Shown here piece after piece: positions 1-12,135 of a stretch of 64,000 bases of DNA; positions within the stretch are counted from its first letter, which is position 1; each line of letters begins with the position of its first letter. The stretch spans positions 29,553,501 to 29,617,500 of the forward strand of contig CM065387.1 in assembly GCA_033060915.1 (NCBI GenBank), given 5' to 3'. The notes under the pieces were generated by a model, which was given only the letters and a program-made list of their open reading frames with translations, was not told the origin of the DNA and ran no database searches. The position numbers and the translations under genes are program-made. The stretch comes from Euryodendron excelsum (lineage: Eukaryota > Streptophyta > Magnoliopsida > Ericales > Pentaphylacaceae).

Positions 1-1058
1 AACACTAAGCCCGACACGGCTTACGGGTGATGTGGCATGCCGAGCCTCGTGCCGTGCCTTGCTGGCCTGACCTGCTTTACACCTCTACATGCCAATGTAG
101 AATGTTTGCTAATTCGGCACGTTCTTTGAGAAAGCACAAACCCCTCAAGAATGAAAGACCATCCAAGTCCTACATGACCTTTGAGAAAGTTTATCCCTCA
201 AGGCGATAAGTCCCTTTCAAACCTATCTACTGAGAAAGTACCAATTCCTCAGACAGAAGTCCATACCAGATCTAAACCGGTCAACACCAATGCTTGCTAG
301 CCCGTTCTAGTGAAAAATAACCATTTTGCTTGTAGCGGGCCCAACACATTCTTCAAGAAAGCACTAAGTCCTCAAAACAGTAAGACCACATTCCAAGGCC
401 ATTCCTAGATGATCTGGCATGTCCAATGCCATCTAGTCAACCTCGGTCCTTTCCTGGAGGTTCCCCAATCAAAATAACCATTTTGCCCCTAGGTATCCAA
501 ATGCCCTAGGAAACCACACCGGCTCTAAGTATCAAACTGGCAACCCCCAGTCAACCATGGTCAATTCCAGTCAACCCTGCTTAACCCCAATCAACTTTGG
601 TGAACCCAGTCAACCCCAGTAAACTCTGGTCTACCCAGTCAAATTCGGTCAACCTTGGTCAATCTAGAACTCCCGAGATGACCTGACCACTATTTGGTTA
701 CTCTCTTCAACCACACTAGCTTTGGAAATCAAACCAGCAACTTCCGGGACACTTTTCAGAGTATCCCCTTTCATTTTTGGTTGGGCCCAGCTGTCCAACA
801 TTTTTCTTTTCAAACCAGAACCTCCCTGCTCCACTTTGAGTGAAGTATGACCAATTTTTAATCTTGAGCCATTTCTAGAGGCGCACACCAACCCCCCAGG
901 CTATCAGAAATAGTTACCAATTGACCAACACCTAACAAGCCTCCTGTCCAGCCTTTTTTTAAACCATCATCAATGACCCTGTGGCACTTTTAGTGGCACA
1001 TGGCCCAGCTTAATGCATGCGCCACTAAGAGTGGCACACACCAACCCCAAAAATGCAC

Positions 1059-1066
1059 TATAAATA
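1059..1066 (+). promoter_or_regulatory. TATA box of LTR copy 1
   Basis: TATAAATA, located just downstream of the paired CCACT/AGTGG motifs. The same arrangement occurs in the other LTR copies (22679-22686 plus strand; 10990-10997 and 27011-27018 minus strand), which supports a core promoter. Confidence 0.6.
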
Positions 1067-1145
1067 TAGACCTCCCCCCCACTGTTCGGGGCTTAAAAAA
1101 TTCACCAAAAACTCTCCCTCTCTCTACCAAACAGCTCCTGGAGCC

Positions 1146-1162
1146 CTCTCCCTCTCTCTCTC

Positions 1163-1197
<35 letters not shown>
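1146..1197 (+). repeat. (CT)n microsatellite in LTR leader
   Basis: About 25 CT units with one interruption, located 90 bases downstream of the TATA box. It is absent from the matching position of the LTR at 20719-24226. Confidence 0.95.
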
Positions 1198-1198
<1 letters not shown>

Positions 1199-3267
1199 AG
1201 TCTCGGCGACCGAGCCCTAGTTCGAAGGTACGAAGCCCTAGCTTCCGAGCTCCACCGAAAGCCACCCCCACTACTCAAAAGCTCCCAAAATCTTCCCAAG
1301 TCCAAGGCCCAAGCCTCTATCAATGAAAGAAGAGACAAGACAAGGTAATTTACTATTTACCTTTCTATATTCCCCCACTCTCTCTTCTCCCTTCAAACCC
1401 ACTTGGGTTCTTCTCATTTTTGACCTTCATCTTCTAAACCCCCTTTCTTGTATGCTTGGAACAAGAGGACTGTAAGTCCATGTCGAGAGTGGGTCAAGGG
1501 GAGACTACTGATCGGGACTGTCTTCTTGGTTTTCACTTGCTTCACGGCATGGCCCTTGAGCCCTCTTTCTATGTGGTGATACCTAGCCTTGTATGATTCA
1601 TACCATTACTATTGTCAACTTGCATTTGCATGCTTGTCATTTCTATCTCTAAAATATGTTTTCAAAGTTATTTTCTAAAAACGCAAGTTCTAGGTTGATC
1701 CTAACCCTTTCATGATTAGGGTTTCCCTAGAAAAGTGTGACATTTGAAATAGCTTCCGTTAACCTATATTTGTTTCTTTTCAAAAACACGATCTCGAAAT
1801 GATCCTAGTCCTTTCATGTTAGGGTTGTTTCGAGAAATGTGTGACATTCAAAATGACCCAGAAAGGTTTACATTTTTTGTCTCGTGCCTTTGTTATTTTT
1901 CAAGTCACGAGCTTAAAGTGATTCTTGCCTTCTAATGCCTAGAATGGATTTAGGCAAAGTGCGATATTCTTTTAGATGTCTAAAATCCAAGTTAGGGTTT
2001 CGAGTCCAAACATATGTTTTCAAAAGATTCAATTTTTGAAACCATTTACAAAATTGGCATTTGTCAAACCCTAGAAGTAAAAATCTTGGAAAATCCTGCT
2101 TTTGCCAACTTAGAAACCTTAAATTTTCAAACGAAGATCATATCATTTTTAGAATCCTACAAAATCTCCTATTTCCAAAACAATCAAATCATTCCATTTT
2201 AAAACCTTCCTAATTTAACCCTAAACCAAATCCTCCTATTTTGGAAACAAATCCAAACTTGCCATTTTCAAACCAATCAAACCTTTTTAAAAAAGGGAAC
2301 AAATCTTTTCAAAAAGAAAACAAACCTTTTCCAAAAAGGAAATAAAATCTTTTCAAAATTCTCAAATCAAATCTTTTTCAAATCTAATATTTTCAAATCA
2401 AATCAAATCTCTTCAAATCAAATCCATCAATCATTTTAAATCAAATCCAATCTTTCCTGAAAAGGAAATATTTTTAAATCCAATATTCTTGAAAAGGAAT
2501 TATTTTCAAAGTCCAAGCTTCCTAAAAAGGAAATCTCTCAAAGTTAAACTTTACCGAAAAGGAAACATTTTCAAACTCAAACTTTTCAAAAATGCAAACT
2601 TTCTAGAAATATAAATCCATTTCAAAATTCCAACTCTTGCAATCAGACTCTTGCCAAACTACAACTAACTTGATCCTATTTAAAGAGATATGTTGGCAAC
2701 CCTTCATAAGGTGCGGTCATAACCATTTTCAAACTTAATTTTATCTTTCAAACTCTTTTCAAACTTTGTTTTCAAAAGTCTCCTAAGTGGATAGCATTAA
2801 ACATAGTAGTCGATGAGTCATAATTAGGTGAGTAAATGGTGAATAGATATGTAGGTATCACAAGGATAGGGTACGGTGATTGTCCTAGGACATCTTTCTT
2901 GCATGTAACCAACCCCCAGACTTAAGAATTTTTGTTTTAAAGACCAAAGCTAGAGTTAATTTTCAATAGGGCTTTTAAACATTTTTAGGGTTGTCAAACA
3001 ACCCAACCTTTTTAAACCCTCTTATGAGGGCATTTTTCAAAACCTAAGTTTAACCCTCGGGTTTTACTTAGTGTAGATGACCTAGCACATCTTTAAATAT
3101 GTTAGGTGGTGACTCCAAACACCTTTTCAAAAACCCTAATCAATTCCATTTCAAAATTCAAACCCCGTTGCACTCGCCCTTCTAGGAGGGCGAGTTCTAA
3201 AAGAGAGTACCAAGTATTTCCCTTCGGGCCCCTCGCGAGGACTTGCAGCAAAAATTGGGGCACAACA

Positions 3268-4368
3268 ATTTGCTGCCTCTCGAGCACTCTACTTTTCCTG
3301 TATCCTGGCTTAGCTAGAACGAGTGTACTTTCTCTGTGGAGCCACCACATGAGCAGCGAGATATTATGAGACAACGACTGGTGTTGTACGTTATGTTTAA
3401 TTGTTTTTGCAAAGACAACAAGTTGATCATCCCTTTCAGACTAGTGAGTTTGGTAGCTGACTTAGGAGTTTTGTCAGAGTTGGACTGGGGGTCTCTCTCT
3501 TTTGGTTGTTTCCCCCAATCCTTGTGGGTCCAGACTTCTTCTCGTTGGGGTAGAATGATCGTTTTTCGCCCTTTTTGGTTTGATAAAGCTATGAATATCT
3601 GCTAGTTCATCGTTCAGAGGTAGTAGAGGTTGACCTTTATCCTCCGGCTTATGGGCTCGTGATCAAGTGGCGCGACGGTATGAAATTACTGAATTTATGA
3701 CGATACAGGCAAATTCGGAGTTGATAAAGGTGAAGAGGTGACTTGGCGGCCCTTTGTTGGATCGGCCCATTATGAGACGGTCACATACCTGGTCTTGATG
3801 TCTTTGTTGAGGATTTCCTTTCTTAGTGATGAGTCCTGGGAGTCCTATTTGGGAGATTCTTATTGAAGCCAATTTCATGAGGAGTTCTGGTCGGCTAATG
3901 ATCCTCCCGAGTACATGTTTGGGGCTTTGGTTGAGAGGGTTTCTATTCTATATGGGGGCGTCAGTCAAGTGCTACTTTTCTACTTCCACCAGAGACCAAT
4001 TACACTACCCTTTTTAGGGCTCGATCTATAGGTGCCTTTACCCAGTTTTAGATGGTGGTTAGAGGCTACACTGTGGGCTAGGAGGTGGTGGATTTGTGGT
4101 GTCAGGCTTAGGGATTTGTTCCCCAGGCTAAGTTTGCTGCCATGAGGGATTAGAGAGACTGGTACCAGATGCAGAGGGATCAGTTCCAGATGGAAAGAGA
4201 CCAATATCAAACCGAGGTAGCCACTTTGACTACACGGTTGGCTCAGATGGGAGATGGTAGGGTATATTGTCTTTTCTCTTTGTAGGATGTCGATGCTTCT
4301 AATAGTCAGTCACCTCCTCCTGAGCTGGGCTTTTGAGATTATGATCCAGAAATTGGGTTTGAACTTTA
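3268..4368 (+). pseudogene. Plant mobile domain (PMD) gene, 5'-truncated copy
   Basis: Reading the plus strand gives a decayed protein collinear with the minus-strand gene at 17541-19386. Matches include RDIMRQRLVLY near 3357, LVADLGVLSELDWGS near 3450, GSAHYETVTYLVLMSLL near 3765 and ESYLGD near 3840. The C-terminus follows an intron acceptor near 4284 and ends at a stop near 4366. Homology begins right at the end of the LTR at 3267, so the N-terminal half was removed or separated by that insertion. Several stops (TGA, TAG) and frameshifts around 3600-3720 break it. The PMD family (aminotransferase-like, plant mobile domain) is known from host proteins and transposon cargo. The gene is antisense to the minus-oriented LTR and PBS at 8151-12105, the same relation as in the other copy. 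Confidence 0.65.
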
Positions 4369-5044
4369 ATGGGTGCCTTTTGTCGTAGGCCTAGCTTTTC
4401 TTTTACACTATGTCTTGGATATGCATTAGAGTTTGGTTTTTACCAGGCAATTTATTTGTAACCTTCAAATAGGATGGATGTTCATGATTTAGACAGCTAG
4501 GAATATGTATGGATGCATGAACATGGATGGATGGTAGGACTATCATGATATTGATGATGTATTACATATGATATTGAATTGCATTGGAGACTTTTGTTTC
4601 CATAGGGAGCTATGCCCTATGCATGAGAAGCTTATGTTAAAATTTTTATAAAAATGCAAGTATAAGTTAGGGATGCACTGGTTAACACATAACAAAATGG
4701 ATGGGTTGCGAACAAACAAGCTCGGGGTGTTGTCAAGCTCCACGTCCTTGGAATGATAACTCTTTCTTTTTAGGGGTTTTGCCTTTCCTCTGGCTCAACC
4801 TTATCTTGATTGGATGATGATAGCATTTTGTACCTTTCTAATCCTTCTAGTCACTTTCCTTTTTGTCCCGACTTCTTACTTAGGTCGGTGTTTGGGATTA
4901 TTTGGCTTGACCTTTCAATCCTCAAGGGTGGCTTAGGCAACAACTTACATGAACTCTGGCAGAACGATAAGCAACTAGTCCTACAATCTAAGGAGGCTTT
5001 GCTTTATGACTATAATGTAGGTTAAGCTGTGGAGTTTTGAAAAT

Positions 5045-5235
5045 CAAGTGTTTGTAGGCATAAACCGGGAGATCCATTGTTTCAAGCACACAAGAAGATG
5101 GGGTAGAAGATGGAGATTAAATAAGAGAATAGTCCAAGTGGACTAGGAGGGAGAAGAGAGAGAGGGGGGGATTACATAAAAGTAAATATAACCCTACCTT
5201 GTCATCTTATTAGATTGAATGCTTCATTGAAATTG
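5045..5235 (-). repeat. Short LTR fragment of the giant-LTR family
   Basis: Nearly identical in order to 10605-10790, which lies inside the minus-oriented LTR; shared text includes 'gggagatcc', 'tttcaagcacacaagaag' and 'gggggattacataaa'. It corresponds to the transcribed leader of the LTR. Similarity stops near 5235. It is an isolated fragment inside the internal region. Confidence 0.75.
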
Positions 5236-6569
5236 AATGGGAGGTGTAGGGTGGGACATGGCCCCAATTATTATAATTTGAGAAAGTTAAATCAGGCTAT
5301 TCAAAGTTGATTAGGGAGGTCGAGAGTGGGTCGTTGCTGTAGTCTTCATTGTTTAAAAAAAACTAATGAGAATATAGATCCTGGGCGTGATCTAGAATGG
5401 CGTACCATATCTAATAGCTTGCAGATTGGCATACATAGAAGTCAAACCTGTCTCATCCTGTGATCTTATTTATTTATTTATTTTATTAAAAATCCAACCT
5501 TATCTCTCCAATAATGAAAATACTAAAATATAAAGATATGACGACTTTCACATACATGAGTAGGTAGCCCTCTCTTGTCACATAACAATGGTAACTACAC
5601 TCATACTCACTGGTAGCCCTTTCCATAAGTGATGGGAGAGGGGATCACATAAGGTCAATCTAGGTGTGCGATAATCCACAAATTTTTAACAATGGTGGAA
5701 CCAGCTAAAGTAGATCATAAAGGTGGATTCCAGATTTTAAGAAATATTTACAAGTGTGCATTAAGATGAACATGAATCACTAATATGATAAAGATCATCA
5801 AAACCATTGACTTATGTTTATGCAAGTGATCATGGATATAAGATTCAATCTCAAATAAGCATGCATATCAATTTGTTCATAATTGAATATTTGCCCTAGT
5901 GATTATGCGCGCGTAGGACAAACACTAACAAAAATATTTTTGGTCTCCATTATCCCGGACTTGCCAATGTGTGTTAATCTTCCTTTTGAGGGTTTACCTA
6001 CTTCTTGCTTTGCCATGACATCTTTTGGGGGTCACTCTTTGAATTTCAACAAGCTGCGTGATTGATCCTCATCTCTCACCCCTTTATATTTTCCTTCTCT
6101 CTGCACTTTCTATTTTTCTCTCCCCTCTTTTAAGAGTTTGAGATTGTTTATGCTGAAAGTGGTGCTTATGCTATCCCATCCTCCAAGTCAGGGTAAAACA
6201 TTTAAGGAAAAAATTTCTAGAGGAAAACCTTATTCACGAAGTAGCATGAGACAATTGATGTAAACATAAAAATTTTGAACCTTTTTCATTTAGATGATAT
6301 TGTTTTCATGCTCGAATTTGAATTGAAAGCTAAAAGGCAGGTTTGAAAGAAATCCCCCTTTTTCAGAATATACCCCTCAGACAGGTTTTGGGATTACACT
6401 GACATTCTCTATACTCCATTTGCCATGTATTCATTTGATTGTGCAGGAGTGGCTAAGCTTGAGGATTAGGTGGAATGGCAACATGGTGTCGAGGTGATGG
6501 CTGACAGAGTGCATCTTGTGAGCTAGGTGGGATGCTAGAGGTTCCCTCATAGGTTTGGTTGTGTTCCTT

Positions 6570-7680
6570 GGGCCTAGAAAAGGAAAAAGAGAAACAAAAT
6601 GAAGTTAGCATGTGAAGTGGGAGGTTTTATGCTATGCATATTCTATGGAGGTCCCTTCTTTGAGGGAATCTAGACATAATGCTGAGTCAATTTTGGAAGT
6701 GGGGTTTTGCTCTTGTATGCAATACAATATCCCTTCAGCGTGGGTTGGTTGATGCGTCTTTATTTAGGCCATTTCGCCTCCATAAGGCGAGAGATTTGGG
6801 CCTCTCTTGAGATATGGTTCTATACATGCCATAAATCCTTAGGATTATGGAAACCCTTGCAGTTTAGGTGGGCTTGATTAGCATGAGATTGGATCGTCTA
6901 TTTTTCTCTATGGTTGATTAAGTGTATGAGGATACAATGACTCGAGTTTCTTAGAACTCTTATCTTAGAATGGATATCGATGCATGAACATAATAGTAGT
7001 GAATATGTGAGCAATATAATGGCAGCAGATGAACAGTTTTTAGAAGATCCCCTTTTGGTCCTTGCTTTAGCCTCTGGCTTTCTTGGCCTTGGGAGATGGG
7101 GGAAAGGAAAGAAGGCACGAAACAAAAGAGAAGTTAGTGCCTTGGTTTGAAAGTTTCTGTGCAATGTATTCCTTAGGGGTGCCCCTGCTCTCTGAGTGAG
7201 ACTAAGCATGATGTGCTGGCTGACATGTGGAGACAGAGGTTTGCCCCTGTATGCAATACCATACCTGTGCCTATAGTCATTCATTCATACATACATTTAT
7301 TCATTCAAGAAGTTTAAGTGACAATTTTATTGAAAGTGAGTTCCTCTTGTACATGGAATTTCAAAAGTACATTAAAAGGGGAGGGGGAAACACTTTCCTT
7401 AGGACTTTTACCTATCTGCTCTTACATTTGAAATCTTAAACTATTCTTGAGTTTTCGGATTCACCTTCTCTGATGGAGGTTGATAAGAGACCTTGCTTCC
7501 AGATTTCTCCTAGTCTTCTTGGCATCCCTATCTCCGTGAGCGGAGGGATTGGGGCCCCTCTTTATGAGATGACATCGATGCATGATATGGATCCTTAGGG
7601 TCACTTGGTACTCTTAGGAATTTTGGTAAGCTTGGAATGCGCGAGATTGGCTTTGAGCCTTTCTCTAGGGGAACCATCAA
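6570..7680. repeat. Diverged direct duplication in internal region
   Basis: The segment near 6570-6890 shares ordered words with 7080-7680: a purine-rich 'agagaagttag' stretch, 'cctgtatgcaatac', 'ccataaggcgagag/ccgtgagcggaggg' and 'gcgcgagattgg/catgagattgg'. Spacing differs between parts, so it is an old duplication with indels, not a regular tandem array. Confidence 0.4.
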
Positions 7681-8150
7681 GAGACTGTAGGCTAAGATAC
7701 TAACATAACATCTGCCCACAACCAATATACCGTTCCCTCTTCTAACTAGAAGGGACATAATCAGGTAGAGAATGCGAATATGCAAATGTTAGTGCACGTG
7801 CTGTGTGTGTGTGTGAAATTTTTGAAAAATAGAGGAAAGGGCCCAACAACTCCTATCTATCCTATTCATTCCATCCTGTCATTCATGAAAATTTATATGG
7901 ACAATAAAAGAAAATGTGAACATGAGCCACCTACAAACTAAAATGCAAAGAAGTCCGTACCTTGATGTCAAACTTAATGAAAGATAAAATGATTGAATGT
8001 GAATTGAATGCAAGCGATGACATTTTTGAAAACAACTTTGAAAGGTTTGATTTTGAAAATTTTGAAGTGGATAAGATTGGACATGTTAATTAAAGATTTG
8101 AGGTAAGTGAATGGTGAAGAAACATGACAATGACCCAGCCTTCTAAGTGT

Positions 8151-8168
8151 TCCCATGGAGTCGCCAAC
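8151..8168 (-). other. Probable primer-binding site of minus-oriented giant-LTR element
   Basis: Read on the minus strand, the bases directly after the LTR end are GTTGGCGACTCCATGGGA. Position right after an LTR end marks a PBS. It fixes the direction of this element: LTR at 8169-12105 is its 5' LTR and its interior runs leftward. The tRNA was not identified. Confidence 0.55.
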
Positions 8169-11100
8169 TATCGCGCCTTAGTTTTCACACTCGAGTGTGG
8201 GAAACACATACAGTACTCTCTCGTTAGAACTCGTCCTCCCAGAAGGATGAGGGCGACTAGGTTTGAATTAGGAATTGAATAGAATAAGGGCTTTAAAAAA
8301 AAGATTTGGATTCACCACGTAACTTTGTTAAAGTGAGTTGGGTCACCTAAAACTAAGTGCAATCTAAAGATTAAATTTAGGGTTTTTTTGGAAAAGTTGA
8401 AAAAATTTCTCTTGAGAGAGTTTCAAAAAATTAGGTTGTTTGCAACCTTTTGAAAAGATTTAATCCCTTTTTGAAAATAACTTCATTTTGGTCTTTCGAA
8501 AACAGTGATTCTAGGTTTAAAGGTTGACTATGTATAAGGAAGATGCACTAGGACATTACCCTATCCCGCCCTTCTGGTACCCACATGTCCTATCACCCTA
8601 GGTTCACTCATTTAAAATCTTCGGTTACTAAATATCCAATTATATTTATTTTGAGGATTTTGAAAAGAGATTTATGTTATCACTTTAGGGATGATGTGAT
8701 GCATGATATGTAAGTGCATGAAAAGAATTTAAATTTGGAGAGAGATTTTGAAAAATAAAATTAGATTTTTGAAAAAGGTTGTAACCGCACATATGAGGGT
8801 TGCCTATGTATCTCTTTACTGGGAATCAAGTCAGTTGTATTTCAGACTCGAGGTCCCATTAAAAATAAACACTTTAGGGTCTTGTTTGATTTGAAAAGAT
8901 ACTTTGTAGTGTTTGGAAAGTTTGACTTGAAAATGTTTGATTTGAACTTTGATTTGATGATTTGAAATTGAACTTTGATTTAAAATTGACTTTGGTTTGA
9001 AATCGAACTTGGAGTTGACTTTGCAATAAAACTTGAATTTGAAATTGAATCTTAAAATTGTACTTGAACTTGTCTTGGAAAGTTTGAATTGAACTTTGAA
9101 ATCATCTGAACTTGAATTGGGGTTTGAAAATAATCGTGATTTAGACTTAAGATTTAGAAAAAAGTTAAAGTTTTCTAACTTAGGGCTAGGGTTCAACTAG
9201 GGCTTAGGTATTTTAGGGTTTAGATAACCTAGGATTTAAATATGCAATTGAAATAGAAATGTTTGATTAAAACTTGAAAAGTTTGATTTTAGAAAGCTTG
9301 ATTTTTGGAAAGTTTTGAATTAGGAAAGTTCCAAATTAGGAAAATTCTATTTTAGGAAAGTTTTTATTTTAGTAAAGTCTTGATTTAGAAAAGGTTTGAA
9401 TTAAGAAAGTTTTGAATTTGAAATTTGAAAAGTCGTAATTTGGAAACATTTAATTTAAGAACAATTAAATTTGAAAAGGTTTGACCTAGGTTTAAGGTAA
9501 CTTGGGATTTAAACAATCCTAGAACCTAGGGTTATGCAATGCATTTGAATTAGAAAGATTGGATTTCAACTGAAAATGGAAAGTTTTGTTTTTGAAACGT
9601 TTGCGAATGGAAGGTTTTGAAATTAAGAAAAATTGAGATTAGAAAAAATTGGAATTAGAAAAGATTTGACGTCTATCTCTTAAAACAAGAGATTAGATTT
9701 TATTTTCAGAAATAGGATATTTGATTTGGTTTTCTATTTGGTCAAGATTTGATTTGATTTGAAATTAGAAAGCTTCAGTTTTGAAAATCTATCATTTTAT
9801 GACATTTTGGAATTAGGAAATCCATGATTTTATGTTAAACTTGAATTTGGAAATCTATGATTTCATGTAGAAAATGGTTTTGGAAAACTATGATCTGATG
9901 CAAATAGAACGTTATGATTTTATGTGAGAAACCTAGGGTTTTCTAAATATGGACTCCAGGGTTTTGACTTGGACTTCAAAACTTAAAGTTTTGGAAAGTA
10001 AATCTTTGAGAAGAATTTTTAGGAAGTGGATTTGTCAAATTATTTTAGAAAGGTTTGAATATAGACTTTTGAAAGTCTCTTAAATATCTCACTTTCCTAA
10101 GACGATTCTAATCATGAGAAGACTAGAACCATTCTAGGGTTGTGATTTTGAAAATAACTAGGGTTTGAAACCCTAATATGGACCTTGATGGTCTCATTGA
10201 ATATAACACTTTTCTAAAACAAACCTAACCATGGAATGGTTAGAATCATCTTAGGGTTGTAGTTTTGAAAAGAAGCAAGGTTTAAAACCCTAATATGGAC
10301 CTTGATGGTCTCATTGAATATAACACTTTTCTAAAACAGCCTTAACCATGGAATGACTAGAATCATCTTAGGGATGTGGCTTTGAAAACAACTTTGAAAA
10401 GAGATTTTATGGATGTAAGTTTTAAAGAAAGTTTTTGAGCACGATATTGAATGCAATGCATGAACATAACAACCACAATACAATAAGAACGTGAACATGC
10501 AAGGCTAGGTTTTGCAACATAATCAAGGGGCCGAACCCACACCGTCTTAGGTTGAACTTAAAGAAAATCCCCAACATGGTGACTTCTTCTAAGGCCTTCC
10601 TAGGTATGAATCGGGAGATCCCTTGTTTCAAGCACACAAGAAGAGGGGGTAGAAGATGGGGATTAAAATAGAGAATAATCTAAGTGAACTAGGAGAGAGA
10701 AAAGAGAAAGGGGGATTACATAAATATAAATAGAACCCTAGCTTGTCTTCTTATTAGGTTAAATGCTTCAATGGAAGACTTGTTTGAACTTTGAGAACTT
10801 TGAATATATAGCACTTGATCTTCAATGATGATGAGAGGCAAGTGTATAAGCGTTTAGACTGTATGAAAGCTAGGGTTTAGAGAGGGGCTAAAAGGAATTG
10901 AGGTTTTGGAGAAACTCAGAGGTTGTTTTTAGAGAGGTAGAGTTTCTGAAGCTATTTTTCTGACCCAGAATACAGAAGAGGGTGGCTGATATTTATAGGT
11001 AGCCAAAATTAGCCCTAGCGCCTGTTGTAGTGGCTCCAGGCCTAATTTTGGCTTGGCACCTATACCAGTGGCGCCATTCCCTTTGAAAAGTTGTTAAGTC

Positions 11101-12105
11101 GGCAAAAAATAGATCATTGACTCTTCAAACGCAAGACAGAAGATTTGGGCGCCTATCCTAGTGACTACTATACAATTTTTGGCCTAGCTTCATTAGGAGT
11201 GACTTCAGAAAGTTCGGGAATGATCTAAAAGATTTTGAGTAGCAAGAATCGGCTAGGAATGGACCAGAACCCCTAAAAGAGTGCCCCATAGGTAACCGGC
11301 TTGATAACCGGAGTTGGAGTATTTAAAAAGGGTGACTAGCCCACTTGGGGCAAAGCGGTCATTTGATTTGGAGAACACTAGGATCGATCCGAGGTTGATT
11401 GTGAGAAGACTCAAAGGTTGGAAACACTATTAAGAGTACTCTGAGGGATTGCCAGTTTGATACTTAGAGTCATTATGGTTGGAAAAGGCGACCGGCCTAC
11501 TAGGGGCAAAACAATCATTTCACACTAGGTTTACTGGAATGGACTTGGAATGGTCCAAAAAGGTACTGCAAGATTGGGAATACTATTAAAAGCATCTCTA
11601 GAATGTAACTGATTTGATACCCAAAGCTTGTACAGTTCCCAAAGATGATTGGATGCCTAGGGGCGAAGTGGTCATTTCAACCGGATGCTCTCGGAATCGA
11701 TTCAGAAATGAATGGAAGGAACTAGAATGTGCTAGATTGTCTTTAGGACAATCCAGGAAGGGTGGACTTACTACTCTGAGGTCTTAGGTACTTTTTCAAG
11801 AAAAGTGTTGGTGGGGCCCATAAGGCCATTTTGGTCATTTTTCACTAGAATGGGCTAGCAGGCACTGGTGTTGACCTAGGTTTTGAGTGTTTTCATCACT
11901 CTGACGGCACATAAAAAGTTAATTTCCAGAGGTATCCCATCCTTCAATAAATGTGTCATGGCCAAGAAGCGTGTTTGGTCCCGTGTCGTAGGGGATTTGT
12001 TGACATTCCCGATGTCAACTTGCTTGCGAGTGTTCTTGTCACTCTGACAGTTGTGATATTTTTGAGTGTTTTTGTCACTCTGACGGCTTAGAGGAAAGTT
12101 TGTGA
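8169..12105 (-). mobile_element. Giant-LTR family copy 2 (5' LTR, truncated start)
   Basis: On the minus strand this matches the LTR at 20719-24226 from roughly its position 900 to its end (GCGCGATA at 8169). It contains the TATA element at 10990-10997, the leader at 10600-10790 and a very long A/G-rich tract at 8400-10400, which makes it longer than other copies despite lacking the first ~900 bases. The truncated end abuts an oppositely oriented copy at about 12105. Confidence 0.85.
10990..10997 (-). promoter_or_regulatory. TATA box of LTR copy 2
   Basis: TATAAATA on the minus strand, just downstream (in element direction) of the 'ccactggtataggtgcc' and 'gccactacaacagg' motifs at 11020-11080, at the position conserved in the other copies. 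Confidence 0.55.
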
Positions 12106-12135
12106 GAGTCACCGTGTAGGGAATTTCTCACAAAC
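12098..12135. repeat. 10-bp inverted repeat at junction of two opposed LTRs
   Basis: GTTTGTGAGA at 12098-12107 and its perfect complement TCTCACAAAC at 12126-12135 flank 18 bases. They sit exactly where minus-oriented LTR homology gives way to plus-oriented homology. Confidence 0.8.

Larger units (their letters stand above)
1..3267 (+). mobile_element. Giant-LTR family copy 1 (3' part of an LTR)
   Basis: The stretch is homologous along its length to the full LTR at 20719-24226. Shared modules occur in the same order: the 'tgctagccc' region near 290, paired CCACT/AGTGG motifs near 985-1035, a TATA box, a leader ending near 1345, the block around 1450-1480, a G-poor tract at 2000-2780 and the terminal block ending GGGGCACAACA. 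The 5' start lies outside the window. Directly after the end, the sequence becomes homologous to the interior of the PMD gene, so this looks like the right end of an element inserted into that gene. The rest of that element would lie to the left. Confidence 0.85.
4369..8150. other. Internal region of giant-LTR element, no recognisable gag-pol
   Basis: Between the PMD stop and the primer-binding site I recognise no gag, protease, RT or integrase motif on either strand. The first ~300 bases resemble the 3' flank of the other PMD copy; for example 'acagctaggaatatg' near 4492 resembles the complement of the 17390 region. A 190-bp LTR fragment sits at 5045-5235 and a diverged duplication at 6570-7680. 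Open frames here are short and have no family resemblance. Confidence 0.5.

Noticed and set aside
990..1338. Open frames of ~80-110 codons on both strands over the CT run
   Set aside because: They exist only because CT/GA repeats contain no stops; products are Leu-Ser or Arg-Glu strings within an LTR leader.
3106..3605. Two overlapping plus-strand frames (3106-3369 and 3336-3605) as separate genes
   Set aside because: The first lies in the LTR end; the second is part of the PMD pseudogene.
6898..7284. 128-codon minus-strand frame as a gene
   Set aside because: No recognisable domain, lies in a diverged duplication inside a dead element, and its counterpart near 6600 is not open.
8831..9196. 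121-codon minus-strand frame rich in Phe, Asn, Lys and Ser
   Set aside because: It lies in the A/G-rich LTR tract and reads as low-complexity sequence; the same tract in other copies has no conserved frame.
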